A stretch of DNA of 9,639 nucleotides from an uncultured Aeromicrobium sp. (GCF_946221465.1 NZ_CAMJVP010000120.1:1-9639); one strand, 5' to 3'; shown: positions 1 through 7,158, counted from the first letter of the stretch. Numbers and translations are program-made. Notes: generated from the sequence alone by a model not told the origin.

Positions 1-3000
1 CATTCGGCGGGGTGCCCGTGGCGGTAGCGACGTTCGCCACCTCACCGGCATCGACGTCAGCCTGGGTCAGCGTGTAGGTCGCGGTCGCCGTGACCGACTC
101 ACCCGGCTGCAGCACCCCGGCATCACCCGGCCAGGTACCGAACACGATCTCGGACAGACCCGGCAGCGGATCGTCCAGCGTCACGTCAGTGAGCGTCACA
201 TTGCCCGTGTTCGTCACGGTGAAGAAGTACTGGACCACGTCACCCGCGACACCTTGAGCGCCCTCAGGCAGACCGCCGGTCTTCTCCACCTCGATCGCGG
301 GGAACTGCGCCACCGGAACCTGCGCGTCGTCGGTATCGGTCACCGGATCACCGGTCGGCGGCGTCCCCGTCGCCGTCGCGGTGTTCTCGACACCACCGGC
401 ATTCACGTCGGCCTGCGTCAGCGTGTACGTCGCCGTCGCCGTCACCGACTCACCCGGCTGCAGCACCCCGGCCTCACCCGGCCAGTCACCGAACACGATC
501 TCGGACAGGCCCTCCAGCGGATCGTCCAGGGTCACCTCGGTCAAGGTCACGTTGCCCGTGTTCGTCACCGTGAACTCATACTCCACGGTGTCACCCGCGA
601 CACCCTGCGCGCCCTCAGCGAGCGCACCGGACTTCACCAGATCGATGGCCGATGCCTGCGGCACGTCGACGATGTGATTGTCGGTGTTCTCCACCGGGTC
701 ACCGGTCGGCGGCGTGCCCGTCGCGGTCACCGTGTTCTCCACCTGGCCGGCGTTCACGTCGTCCTGCGTCAGCTCGTACGTGGCCGTCGCCGTGACGCTT
801 TCGCCCGGCTGCAGCACCCCGGCCTCACCTGGCCAGTCACCGAACACGATCTCGGACAGACCCGGCAACGGATCGTCGAGGGACACCTCGGTCAAGGTCA
901 CGTTGCCCGTGTTCGTCACCGTGAACTCATACTCCACGATGTCACCAGCGCGACCCTGCGCACCCTCGGCCAGTCCACCGGACTTCACCACGTTGATCGA
1001 TGCATCGGGGGTGATCGTGACGATCTCCTCGTCGGTGTTCTCCACCGGGTCGCCGCTCGGCGGCGTGCCCGTCGCGGTCACCGTGTTCTCCACCTGACCG
1101 GCATTCACATCGTCCTGCGTCAGCTCGTACGTGGCCGTCGCCGTGACGCTCTCGCCCGGGGCCAGGACTCCGGCCTCACCCGGCCAGTCACCGAATTCGA
1201 TGTCCGACAGGCCCTCCAGGGGATCGTCCAGCGTCACGTCGGTCAACGTCACGTTGCCCGTGTTCGTCACCGTGAACTCGTACTCCACCGTGTCGCCGGC
1301 GCGGCCCTCCGCGCCGTCAGCGAGCGCACCGGACTTCACGACATCGAGCGCCGGCGCCTGCGGCACCTCGACGATCTCCTCGTCGGTGTCGGTCACCGGG
1401 TCACCGGTCGGGGGCGTGCCTGTGGCGGTGGCCGTGTTCTCGACCTGGCCGGCATCAACATCGGCCTGCGTCAGCTCGTACGTGGCGGTCGCCGTGACCG
1501 ACTCACCCGGCTGCAGCACCCCGGCCTCACCCGGCCAGGTACCGAACACGATCTCGGACAGACCGTCGAGTTCATCGCTCAGCGCGACGTCGGTCAACGT
1601 CACGTTGCCGAGGTTGCTGATGGTGAACTCGTACTCCACCGTGTCACCGGCAACGCCCGGCGACCCGGCTGCAAGGGCCCCGTTCTTCACCAGCTCGATG
1701 AGCGGGTTCTGCGGCACCTCGACGATCTCCTCGTCGGTGTTCTCCACCGGGTCGCCGCTCGGCGGCGTACCCGTCGCGGTCACCGTGTTCTCCACCTGAC
1801 CGGCGTTCACGTCGTCCTGCGTCAGCTCGTACGTGGCAGTCGCCGTCACCGACTCACCCGGCTGCAGCACCCCAGCCTCACCCGGCCAGTCACCGAACAC
1901 GATCTCCGACAGACCCGGCAGCGGATCGTCCAGCGTCACGCCAGTAAGCGTCACATTGCCGGTGTTCGTCACCGTGAACTCATACTCCACGATGTCACCA
2001 GCGCGACCCTGCGCACCCTCGGCCAGTCCACCGGACTTCACCACGTTGATCGATGCATCGGGGGTGATCGTGACGATCTCCTCGTCGGTGTTCTCCACCG
2101 GGTCGCCGCTCGGCGGCGTGCCCGTCGCGGTCACCGTGTTCTCCACCTGACCGGCATTCACATCGGCCTGCGTCAGCTCGTACGTGGCGGTCGCCGTGAC
2201 CGACTCACCCGGCTGCAGCACCCCGGCCTCACCCGGCCAGTCACCGAACACGATCTCGGACAGACCCGGCAACGGATCGTCCAAGGTCACCTCGGTCAAG
2301 GTCACATTCCCGGTGTTCGTCACCGTGAAGCCGTACTCCACCGTGTCACCCGCGACACCCTGCGCACCCTCGGCAAGCGCACCGGACTTCACCACGTCGA
2401 TCGCCGGCGCCAGCTCCGGCAGCACGACCTCGGCGGGATCCTGATCGCTGACAGGTGAACCGGCCGGCGGCTGACCTGTGGCGGTCGCGTTGTTCGTGAC
2501 GGTGCCGGCGGCGAGATCCTCGGCTGTGAGTTCATACGTCGCCGTCGCCGTCACCGACTCGCCAGGCACGAGGACGCCCTCCTCGCCCGGCCACGCGCCG
2601 AACGTGATGCCCGACAGACCCGGCTTCGGGTCGTTCAAGGTCACGTCGGTCAGAGTGATGGAACCGTTGTTGGTGATCGTGAAGCTGTACTCGACGACGT
2701 CGCCGGGAATGCCCAGAGCCCCGTCGGCCAGCGCGCCGTCCTTCACCAGCTCGATGTTGGCGCACGTGTCGTTGATGATCTGGGTCAAGGTGTCCCGCAG
2801 ACCGCTGAAGCCCGTGGCGAAGTAGTCGCTGTTCTCGGTCGGTCCCGACACCTGGGTGATGTGCTCACGGAACTGGTCCAGCGGATTGCCGGACAGGTTG
2901 TCCGTCGCTCCGACGCCGATGATGCGCGTGCCCTTGGCCTTGACCGCGTTGGCGCTCTCGACGGCGCGGGTAATCGTCGTGACGTTCGTGGAGTTGCCGG

Positions 3001-3568
3001 GCCCTTGGGCAGGCGATCCGTACTGCGTCGGGTTGCCGTCCGTCACGAAGAGCAGTGCGTCGTACTCCTCGGACGCCGAGGCGATCGCGGCGAACGCGCG
3101 ATCCCAGTTCGTGCCGCCCTGCGTGGGCCGTTCAATGCCGTTCACCTTGTCCGCGATCGTCTGCGCGCCCTCGGGCGTCATGACCGAGGTCAACGGAAGG
3201 GGCGCATTGGCTGGCGAGCTGCTCGCAGGGGCGTTCGAAGCGAACGTGTGGATGGCGATCTCAACCGGGTAGCCGACAAGGCCGGTCGCGAACTCGGCGA
3301 CGGCTTCCTTCATCTGCGTCAGCTGAGTGTTCGTCACCGAGTTCGACAGGTCGAGGCTGATCGCGAGCCGCAGAGCCGGCTCGCAGCGTCCGCTGTCGAG
3401 CGCGGGGTTCGGTGCCGGCGGAACAGTCGACTGGACTGCTCCGGCGGCGGTGATGCTGCCCATGACCGCGACCAGCATCGCCAGCACGAGGGCGACGGCG
3501 CGGCGGGGCCAGCGAAGATGGTGCCTGCGCGAGGCAGGATTCGGTCGAGACCGAGAAGTGGACGTCAC
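1..3568 (-). CDS. Secreted VWA-domain surface protein with tandem DUF11/DUF7507 repeats (partial, C-terminus off the left edge)
   Basis: This is a probable cell-surface or adhesin-like protein; 1189 codons are visible and the frame is still open at base 1. The GTG start at 3568 was chosen because AAGGAG lies 9 nt upstream and a signal peptide follows directly: a basic stretch (residues about 15-22), a hydrophobic core (VALVLAMLVAVMGSITAAGA) and a likely cut after Ala43. Residues about 66-268 form a VWA domain with a complete MIDAS: DLSNS (D73, S75, S77), T153 in GGTNWDRAF and D177 in FVTDGNPT. C62 and C269 flank the domain and may form a disulfide. From residue 271 come at least eight Ig-like repeats; repeats 2-7 are each exactly 117 residues and contain TNTGNVTLT, WPGEAGVLQPGESVTATATY and ENTVTATGTPP. 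The repeats are very acidic and almost free of Lys and Arg. A sortase signal or membrane anchor would be expected beyond the edge. The ligand is unknown. A LuxR regulator gene lies 184 bp upstream on the same strand. Confidence 0.93.
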   Translation of the reverse strand, partial: MTSTSRSRPNPASRRHHLRWPRRAVALVLAMLVAVMGSITAAGAVQSTVPPAPNPALDSGRCEPALRLAISLDLSNSVTNTQLTQMKEAVAEFATGLVGYPVEIAIHTFASNAPASSSPANAPLPLTSVMTPEGAQTIADKVNGIERPTQGGTNWDRAFAAIASASEEYDALLFVTDGNPTQYGSPAQGPGNSTNVTTITRAVESANAVKAKGTRIIGVGATDNLSGNPLDQFREHITQVSGPTENSDYFATGFSGLRDTLTQIINDTCANIELVKDGALADGALGIPGDVVEYSFTITNNGSITLTDVTLNDPKPGLSGITFGAWPGEEGVLVPGESVTATATYELTAEDLAAGTVTNNATATGQPPAGSPVSDQDPAEVVLPELAPAIDVVKSGALAEGAQGVAGDTVEYGFTVTNTGNVTLTEVTLDDPLPGLSEIVFGDWPGEAGVLQPGESVTATATYELTQADVNAGQVENTVTATGTPPSGDPVENTDEEIVTITPDASINVVKSGGLAEGAQGRAGDIVEYEFTVTNTGNVTLTGVTLDDPLPGLSEIVFGDWPGEAGVLQPGESVTATATYELTQDDVNAGQVENTVTATGTPPSGDPVENTDEEIVEVPQNPLIELVKNGALAAGSPGVAGDTVEYEFTISNLGNVTLTDVALSDELDGLSEIVFGTWPGEAGVLQPGESVTATATYELTQADVDAGQVENTATATGTPPTGDPVTDTDEEIVEVPQAPALDVVKSGALADGAEGRAGDTVEYEFTVTNTGNVTLTDVTLDDPLEGLSDIEFGDWPGEAGVLAPGESVTATATYELTQDDVNAGQVENTVTATGTPPSGDPVENTDEEIVTITPDASINVVKSGGLAEGAQGRAGDIVEYEFTVTNTGNVTLTEVSLDDPLPGLSEIVFGDWPGEAGVLQPGESVTATATYELTQDDVNAGQVENTVTATGTPPTGDPVENTDNHIVDVPQASAIDLVKSGALAEGAQGVAGDTVEYEFTVTNTGNVTLTEVTLDDPLEGLSEIVFGDWPGEAGVLQPGESVTATATYTLTQADVNAGGVENTATATGTPPTGDPVTDTDDAQVPVAQFPAIEVEKTGGLPEGAQGVAGDVVQYFFTVTNTGNVTLTDVTLDDPLPGLSEIVFGTWPGDAGVLQPGESVTATATYTLTQADVDAGEVANVATATGTPPN
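909..1112 (-). repeat. 204-bp perfect duplicate, copy A (R5/R6 junction)
   Basis: This stretch is base-for-base identical to 1962-2165. The offset is 1053 bp, exactly three 351-bp repeat units. Identity is broken at 908 versus 1961 on one side and 1113 versus 2166 on the other. It covers the start of R6, the ITPDA linker and the end of R5. Perfect identity, including third codon positions, points to a recent duplication or gene conversion inside the array. Confidence 0.95.
1962..2165 (-). repeat. 204-bp perfect duplicate, copy B (R2/R3 junction)
   Basis: This is the partner of the identical block at 909-1112. It covers the start of R3 (SINVVKSGGLAEGAQGRAGD), the ITPDA linker and the end of R2. 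Outside the block the two copies differ at scattered silent and replacement sites. Confidence 0.95.
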
Positions 3569-3600
3569 GGTGCTGCTCTCCTTGCACGGGGGGTGGGGAG

Positions 3601-3620
3601 TACCGCGGCGAACCGCGGCA
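3601..3620 (-). promoter_or_regulatory. Stem-loop with TTCG loop in the leader of the surface-protein gene
   Basis: On the minus strand the sequence is TGCCGCGGTTCGCCGCGGTA. It forms a 6-bp GC-only stem (CCGCGG with CCGCGG) around TTCG, which extends to 8 bp with one G-U and one T-A pair. It lies about 32 nt before the GTG start and about 17 nt before the AAGGAG ribosome binding site. It could be a 5'-UTR hairpin or a DNA operator; there is no T-run, so a terminator is unlikely. GC-rich actinobacterial DNA yields such dyads by chance, so the function is unproven. Confidence 0.35.
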
Positions 3621-3624
3621 GGAC

Positions 3625-3637
3625 ACAGCAGGGCTGT
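3625..3637. promoter_or_regulatory. Short inverted repeat ACAGC-AGG-GCTGT upstream of the surface-protein gene
   Basis: This is a perfect 5-bp dyad with a 3-bp spacer in the 184-bp gap between the LuxR gene stop and the surface-protein start. A LuxR-type dimer could bind such a site, but the arms are short. No convincing -35/-10 pair is visible in this gap. The gap also holds two GGGTGAA copies on the minus strand (around 3691-3711). Confidence 0.2.
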
Positions 3638-3752
3638 ATGCCATAGATCATCATTCGGCCTCACCTGGTGGCTGCTGCCCCGGATGCTGAGACTTCACCC
3701 TCTTTTTCACCCCTTGGGCCATGAGAGCGATGCCTCCTCGACCGCAGGCTGG

Positions 3753-5354
3753 TCAGGCGCCACGCCGACCGTCGCGGTCCGGTGCCAAGATGCCCATGGC
3801 GATTCCCTGGGCGATCGCCTCGTCGCGGCGGCTCACGCCGAGCTTGCGGTACAGGGAACGGCGTTGCGTCTTGATCGTGTTGACCGACAGCTGCAGGCGC
3901 GCAGCGATCTCGCTCTCCGTGCCCCCTCGCACCAGTTCGGTGAGCACGATCCGTTCACGGTCGGTCAATCGTTCGACCTGGAAGCCGCCGCCGAGCAGCG
4001 GCTCTGGAGTCTGCCGACCGGTCAGCTCGGTGAAGACGGCGGCGTCGGCGGGGGAAAGGAGCCGCAACGGCCACGTGACACCGTCGACTTCCATCAGCTC
4101 CACCATCCGCTCGGCCACGAGGCGCAGTGATGATCGTGAGCCAAGCTGGCGGACCAGCGTGAACTCCACGACAGCGGCGTGCAGCCGCAACCGTGGTGTC
4201 GCCTTCATCCCCGCGTCGCTGGTGCGAGCGACAAGTTCGCGCATGCGGTCCAGGTCACCCATCGCCACGCCCGCATGTGCCGACGCCAGGACCGCGAGGA
4301 ATGGCGAGCCTTCCACCGTCGCGACCGGCAGAGATGGTCTGAGAAGCAGCATCATGGCCTCGGCCATCTCACTCAACGCCCGCGAGAGTGGACGCGACTG
4401 TTGCACGGCGGTGACGAGCTCGGCGGCCTCGTGGGAACGACCTGAGGTGAGCATGATGATCGCGCGGACCAGCATGACGATGTCGTGATGATCTCCGGAC
4501 GCCTCGGTCTCGGTGATCGCACGCTGGGCAGCGTCGAGTCGTCCTTGTTCCAGCGCGAGCAGGGCGTCGACAGCGGCGTGCAGATCCGCCCAGGGGGCAC
4601 CACGGTCCGGCGCGGGGCAGGCGCTTCGGCGACGGGTGGCGGCGTGAACGTTCCCGAGCAGGATGTCGGTGAGCGCTGCCGCGGCTCCCAGCGCCGCCTG
4701 CCACCAGGCTCCGGTCGCCGTCTCGAGACCTCGCTCGAAGACCGTGCGAGCGTGGAACACCCGGCCGTCATGCAGCAGGGCCATACCGCACTCGGCGTAG
4801 AGCGCCGGCAACCAGGCGGCCAGCGCCGCCCGGTCTCCTTGCCCCAGATCGTGAAGCATGCTGTCGAGAGACACCGCGGTCGTGACACCACCGGAGCGCG
4901 CGAGGCGGCGTTCCACGGCGCATCGCAGGCCTCGCGCGAGCGCACGGTCCACGGCCGGTCGCCGACGGTCGCGGTCGTTCCACGGAGCGTGGAGAAGGGC
5001 GGGGGGCACCCGGCGCCTGCGCCGAACCGCGATGGCGATGAGCGTCCATCGCAGCGCCGGGTAGTTGTCGATATCGTCCGGCGGTGCCGCGACCCATCCG
5101 TCGAGGATCTTCGGGTGGTCGAGCGCCAGCGGCAGACCGACCTCACGGAGTACTTGTTCCGCGCACTCAAGATTTGCCGACCGGGCGGCAGCCCGCAGGC
5201 GCTCCAGTGCGACCGCGTCAGGATGCTGGCCTTCGGACACGTCGAAGGTGCGGGCTCCCGCCATCCGCAGTGCCTGCCAGACCTCCGCGGAGAGCCGGTC
5301 CGGTTCCTCGATCACCAGCACGAGGGGACCATCCGAAACGCTATCGTGATGCAT
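3753..5354 (-). CDS. LuxR-type transcriptional regulator with a long helical N-terminal region
   Basis: The product is a 533-residue DNA-binding regulator. Residues about 463-523 form the LuxR/GerE helix-turn-helix: LTDRERIVLTELVRGG, then SEIAARLQLSVNTIKTQRRS as the turn and recognition helix, then LYRKLGVSRRDEAI. The preceding 460 residues are rich in Ala and Leu and look like helical hairpins of TPR type (for example the stretch with LYAECGMALLHDG and FHARTVFERGLETATGA), as in the middle of MalT/LAL regulators. No receiver, PAS or Walker A motif is seen. The N-terminus has LVLVIEEPDRLS, which faintly resembles the Walker B region of LAL ATPases. The ATG at 5354 was chosen because GGAGG lies 7 nt upstream; a GTG directly before it and an in-frame start 17 codons further up are alternatives. 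It is divergent from the sigma-factor fusion and points at the surface-protein gene, which may be its target. The signal sensed is unknown. Confidence 0.85.
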   Translation of the reverse strand: MHHDSVSDGPLVLVIEEPDRLSAEVWQALRMAGARTFDVSEGQHPDAVALERLRAAARSANLECAEQVLREVGLPLALDHPKILDGWVAAPPDDIDNYPALRWTLIAIAVRRRRRVPPALLHAPWNDRDRRRPAVDRALARGLRCAVERRLARSGGVTTAVSLDSMLHDLGQGDRAALAAWLPALYAECGMALLHDGRVFHARTVFERGLETATGAWWQAALGAAAALTDILLGNVHAATRRRSACPAPDRGAPWADLHAAVDALLALEQGRLDAAQRAITETEASGDHHDIVMLVRAIIMLTSGRSHEAAELVTAVQQSRPLSRALSEMAEAMMLLLRPSLPVATVEGSPFLAVLASAHAGVAMGDLDRMRELVARTSDAGMKATPRLRLHAAVVEFTLVRQLGSRSSLRLVAERMVELMEVDGVTWPLRLLSPADAAVFTELTGRQTPEPLLGGGFQVERLTDRERIVLTELVRGGTESEIAARLQLSVNTIKTQRRSLYRKLGVSRRDEAIAQGIAMGILAPDRDGRRGA

Positions 5355-5562
5355 CACTCGTCCTCCGTCGTCGTTCAGATCTCCCCCGCCCGCGCGGACG
5401 GACAAGAACTAGACAGCTCAGCCGCGAAGATCTCGCGCGAAAGCGGATCATGATCTACGTCACATCTGAGAGCGGACGACCGATTCAGGTACTGTGGTAG
5501 CTCGTCTCGGGAAAGCGTGCGCCGTCGGCGTACGAATGATGTCGTCTGCCTGGAGATCGGAC
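5355..5562. promoter_or_regulatory. Divergent intergenic region between the LuxR gene and the sigma-factor gene
   Basis: This 208-bp region must hold the promoters of two regulators transcribed away from each other. It contains a perfect 10-bp palindrome GATCATGATC (5446-5455) and a 5-bp dyad CGCGA-AGATC-TCGCG (5423-5437). Both are candidate operator sites for either regulator. No strong housekeeping -35/-10 pair stands out on either strand. Confidence 0.4.
5509..5534 (+). promoter_or_regulatory. Candidate ECF-type promoter for the sigma-factor fusion
   Basis: GGGAA (5509-5513) followed after 15 nt by CGTAC (5529-5533) resembles the GGAAC / CGT pattern used by many ECF sigma factors. A transcript starting soon after would leave a leader of roughly 20 nt before the ATG at 5563. 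ECF factors often drive their own gene, which would fit. The match is short and the evidence is weak. Confidence 0.22.
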
Positions 5563-7158
5563 ATGACCGAACAGTGGGGCCACAGCGACGGCTTCGCCGA
5601 GGATCGCGATCTGGTCCAAGCCCTGCGTGCCGGCGACCCGGACGCCATGGACGCCCTCTATCGCCGGCATCGACCGGCGATCGAGCGTCTGGCGCGTGCC
5701 CTCGAGCCCGACCGCGGCGACGACCTCGTCGCCGAGGCGTTCTCGCGCGTCTTCAACGCGATTCGCGCCGGCAGGGGCCCGCGCGACAACGTGGCCGGTT
5801 ACCTCGCCACCACCGTGCGGAACCTGCACGTAGACCTGCTGAGGGTGCGGGGACGCGAAGTGCCCGTTTCAGATCGCCCATGGATGCTCGAGGATGTCAC
5901 CGAGGAGGAACTGCTCGATCCGATCGACCTGGAACGGGCCGGACAGGCACTCTCGGCGCTGCCGGAACGCTGGCGCGAGGTGCTCTGGTACCTGGAAGTC
6001 GAAGGACGAAAACCCGCGGACGTCGCGGTGCGGCTCGGCATGCCCGCGCCACGAGTCTCGGCACTGGCCTATCGAGCACGTGAGGGCTTGCGTCGCAGCT
6101 ACCTCGACCATCACCTCGCGGCCGCCGCGCCACGCACGTGCCGGTGGGCGCGCCGACGACTGAGCTCCTTCGTCCGCGGCGGGCTGAGCGCTGCAGCGCA
6201 GGACAAGGTGCGCCGGCACCTCGACGCGTGCGCCGACTGCCTGCTGCAGCATTCGTCGCTCGTCGAGGTCAACACCCGGCTCGGCGTCTGGTTCTGGCCC
6301 CTCGCGGTATCCGGGTTTGCGGTTCTGCGGCCGCAGATGTGGCCGTCGGGCATCGCCACGACGGGGACTGCCGACAGCATCGCCGGGGGCACTCCCGGTC
6401 CCGACGACACGGCGAGACGACTTCTCACCGCGCGGTCCGGCCTCCTGGTCGGCGGGGGAGCCGTGATCGCGGCGATCGTCGTCGCGGTCGTGACTGCGCT
6501 GTCACCGACGTTGCCGCCCGAAGCCGATGCGGCACCGCCTGCCGTGGCCAGCGATGCGCCGAGCGGCGATGACCCGGTGCCGCCGGAACCGGCGGGAGCC
6601 GAGCCCGCGGTCGCCTCCCCGCGCAGCGGACCCGGCACCACCGCCCCCGATCCTCCCGCGGTCGCGGACCGAGTGAAGGAGCCCGGTGTCAAGCGCGCCG
6701 CCCCCACCGGCGCCGCGCCCGCGACGACCCCCGAGCCACGTCCGACGGTGCCCGCGCCCGGAGGTGGGAGCGAGCCAGAGCCCGGCGCGATCAGGACGCT
6801 CGCCTTCAACTCCGCAAGTCTCATCCCCGCGGACTCCGGCGCTGCCGGATGGAGGCTGACCCTGAGCCCCGGCGGTACGTACACCGGAGACCTAGGACCT
6901 GTGACGTTGGCGGTGTCCCTCCAGATGCATCAGGCCACCGCGCTCACCACGCTGACATCGACCAGCTGGCGTTGCGATACGCAGGGCCCGCCCGACCGGT
7001 TCCTCAACATGCTGTGCCACACCACCTGGGTGCCCGGTCAGCCGATCGAGTCGCTGTCGATGCACCTGTCATCCGTGGACTCGGGCCAGGTCCCCCGCGG
7101 CATCGCCCGATTGTCTCCCGTCGAGGTGCCCGGCGCGAGATCTTCGGCGGCATTCTGA
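5563..7158 (+). CDS. Membrane-anchored ECF sigma factor fused to a zinc-finger anti-sigma domain and an extracytoplasmic domain
   Basis: The product has 531 residues and combines a sigma factor and its control module. Region sigma-2 spans about 14-100 (DLVAEAFSRVFNAI, YLATTVRNLHVDLLR). Region sigma-4 spans about 125-182 (ALPERWREVLWYLEVEGR, PADVAVRLGMPAPRVSALAYRAREGLRR). A ZAS-type anti-sigma finger spans about 190-240, with C193, H219, C223 and C226 (HLDACADC). A short hydrophobic patch (242-255) precedes the clear membrane helix at about 292-313. A Pro/Ala-rich stalk (about 314-405) follows, then a 120-residue extracytoplasmic domain with C471 and C485. That domain has SWRC, then CHTTWVPGQPIESLSMHL, a pattern like DUF11 Ig-like folds. 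The ATG at 5563 was chosen because GGAG (5552-5555) lies 7 nt upstream; GTG 5494 is the furthest in-frame start and lacks a clear binding site. Actinobacterial ECF groups with fused membrane-bound C-terminal extensions are known (ECF52/ECF53 type, from memory). Release may need proteolysis or a conformational change. Confidence 0.88.
   Translation: MTEQWGHSDGFAEDRDLVQALRAGDPDAMDALYRRHRPAIERLARALEPDRGDDLVAEAFSRVFNAIRAGRGPRDNVAGYLATTVRNLHVDLLRVRGREVPVSDRPWMLEDVTEEELLDPIDLERAGQALSALPERWREVLWYLEVEGRKPADVAVRLGMPAPRVSALAYRAREGLRRSYLDHHLAAAAPRTCRWARRRLSSFVRGGLSAAAQDKVRRHLDACADCLLQHSSLVEVNTRLGVWFWPLAVSGFAVLRPQMWPSGIATTGTADSIAGGTPGPDDTARRLLTARSGLLVGGGAVIAAIVVAVVTALSPTLPPEADAAPPAVASDAPSGDDPVPPEPAGAEPAVASPRSGPGTTAPDPPAVADRVKEPGVKRAAPTGAAPATTPEPRPTVPAPGGGSEPEPGAIRTLAFNSASLIPADSGAAGWRLTLSPGGTYTGDLGPVTLAVSLQMHQATALTTLTSTSWRCDTQGPPDRFLNMLCHTTWVPGQPIESLSMHLSSVDSGQVPRGIARLSPVEVPGARSSAAF

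Larger units (their letters stand above)
1..2758 (-). repeat. Tandem array of eight in-frame 351-bp (117-residue) DUF11/DUF7507 repeat units
   Basis: In protein order the units are R1 2758-2405 (118 residues), R2 2404-2054, R3 2053-1703, R4 1702-1352, R5 1351-1001, R6 1000-650, R7 649-299 and R8 298-1 (cut by the window). Equivalent bases are spaced exactly 351 bp apart from R2 to R8, and 354 bp from R1 to R2. R1 is the most divergent (WPGEEGVLVPGES, VTNNATATGQPPAG). R4 is next (LVKNGALAAGSPG, ISNLGNVTL). R2, R3, R5, R6 and R7 are close to one another. In each unit, position 6 is Lys, position 20 is Asp and position 89 is Asn. Linkers between units differ: EEIVTITPDA after R2 and R5, EEIVEVPQ after R3 and R4, and NHIVDVPQ after R6. 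The total number of units cannot be known from this window. Confidence 0.95.

Noticed and set aside
299..2404. Regularly spaced repeats considered as a CRISPR-like or satellite array
   Set aside because: Units are 351 bp, in frame, contiguous without spacers and encode a known Ig-like domain.
254..2458. A 734-codon open plus-strand frame, Arg/His/Leu-rich and periodic
   Set aside because: It is the antisense shadow of the DUF11 repeat array; its periodicity and length come from the 351-bp units and GC-rich third positions. The minus-strand product has a signal peptide, MIDAS and known repeat motifs.
2861..3646. Long plus-strand frame opposite the VWA region
   Set aside because: Arg-rich with no domain-like segments; it lies fully over the well-supported VWA coding strand.
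3569..3752. Terminator for the LuxR gene near the minus-strand GGGTGAAAAAG stretch
   Set aside because: The run is A on the RNA-like strand rather than T and there is no adequate stem before it; read-through into the surface gene cannot be excluded.
4485..5453. 322-codon plus-strand frame opposite the LuxR gene
   Set aside because: Low-complexity Arg/Gly composition and no motif; the minus strand has a clear LuxR helix-turn-helix.
6111..6884. 257-codon minus-strand frame opposite the sigma fusion
   Set aside because: It overlaps the Pro/Ala-rich stalk region, where antisense frames remain open by composition; no recognisable features.
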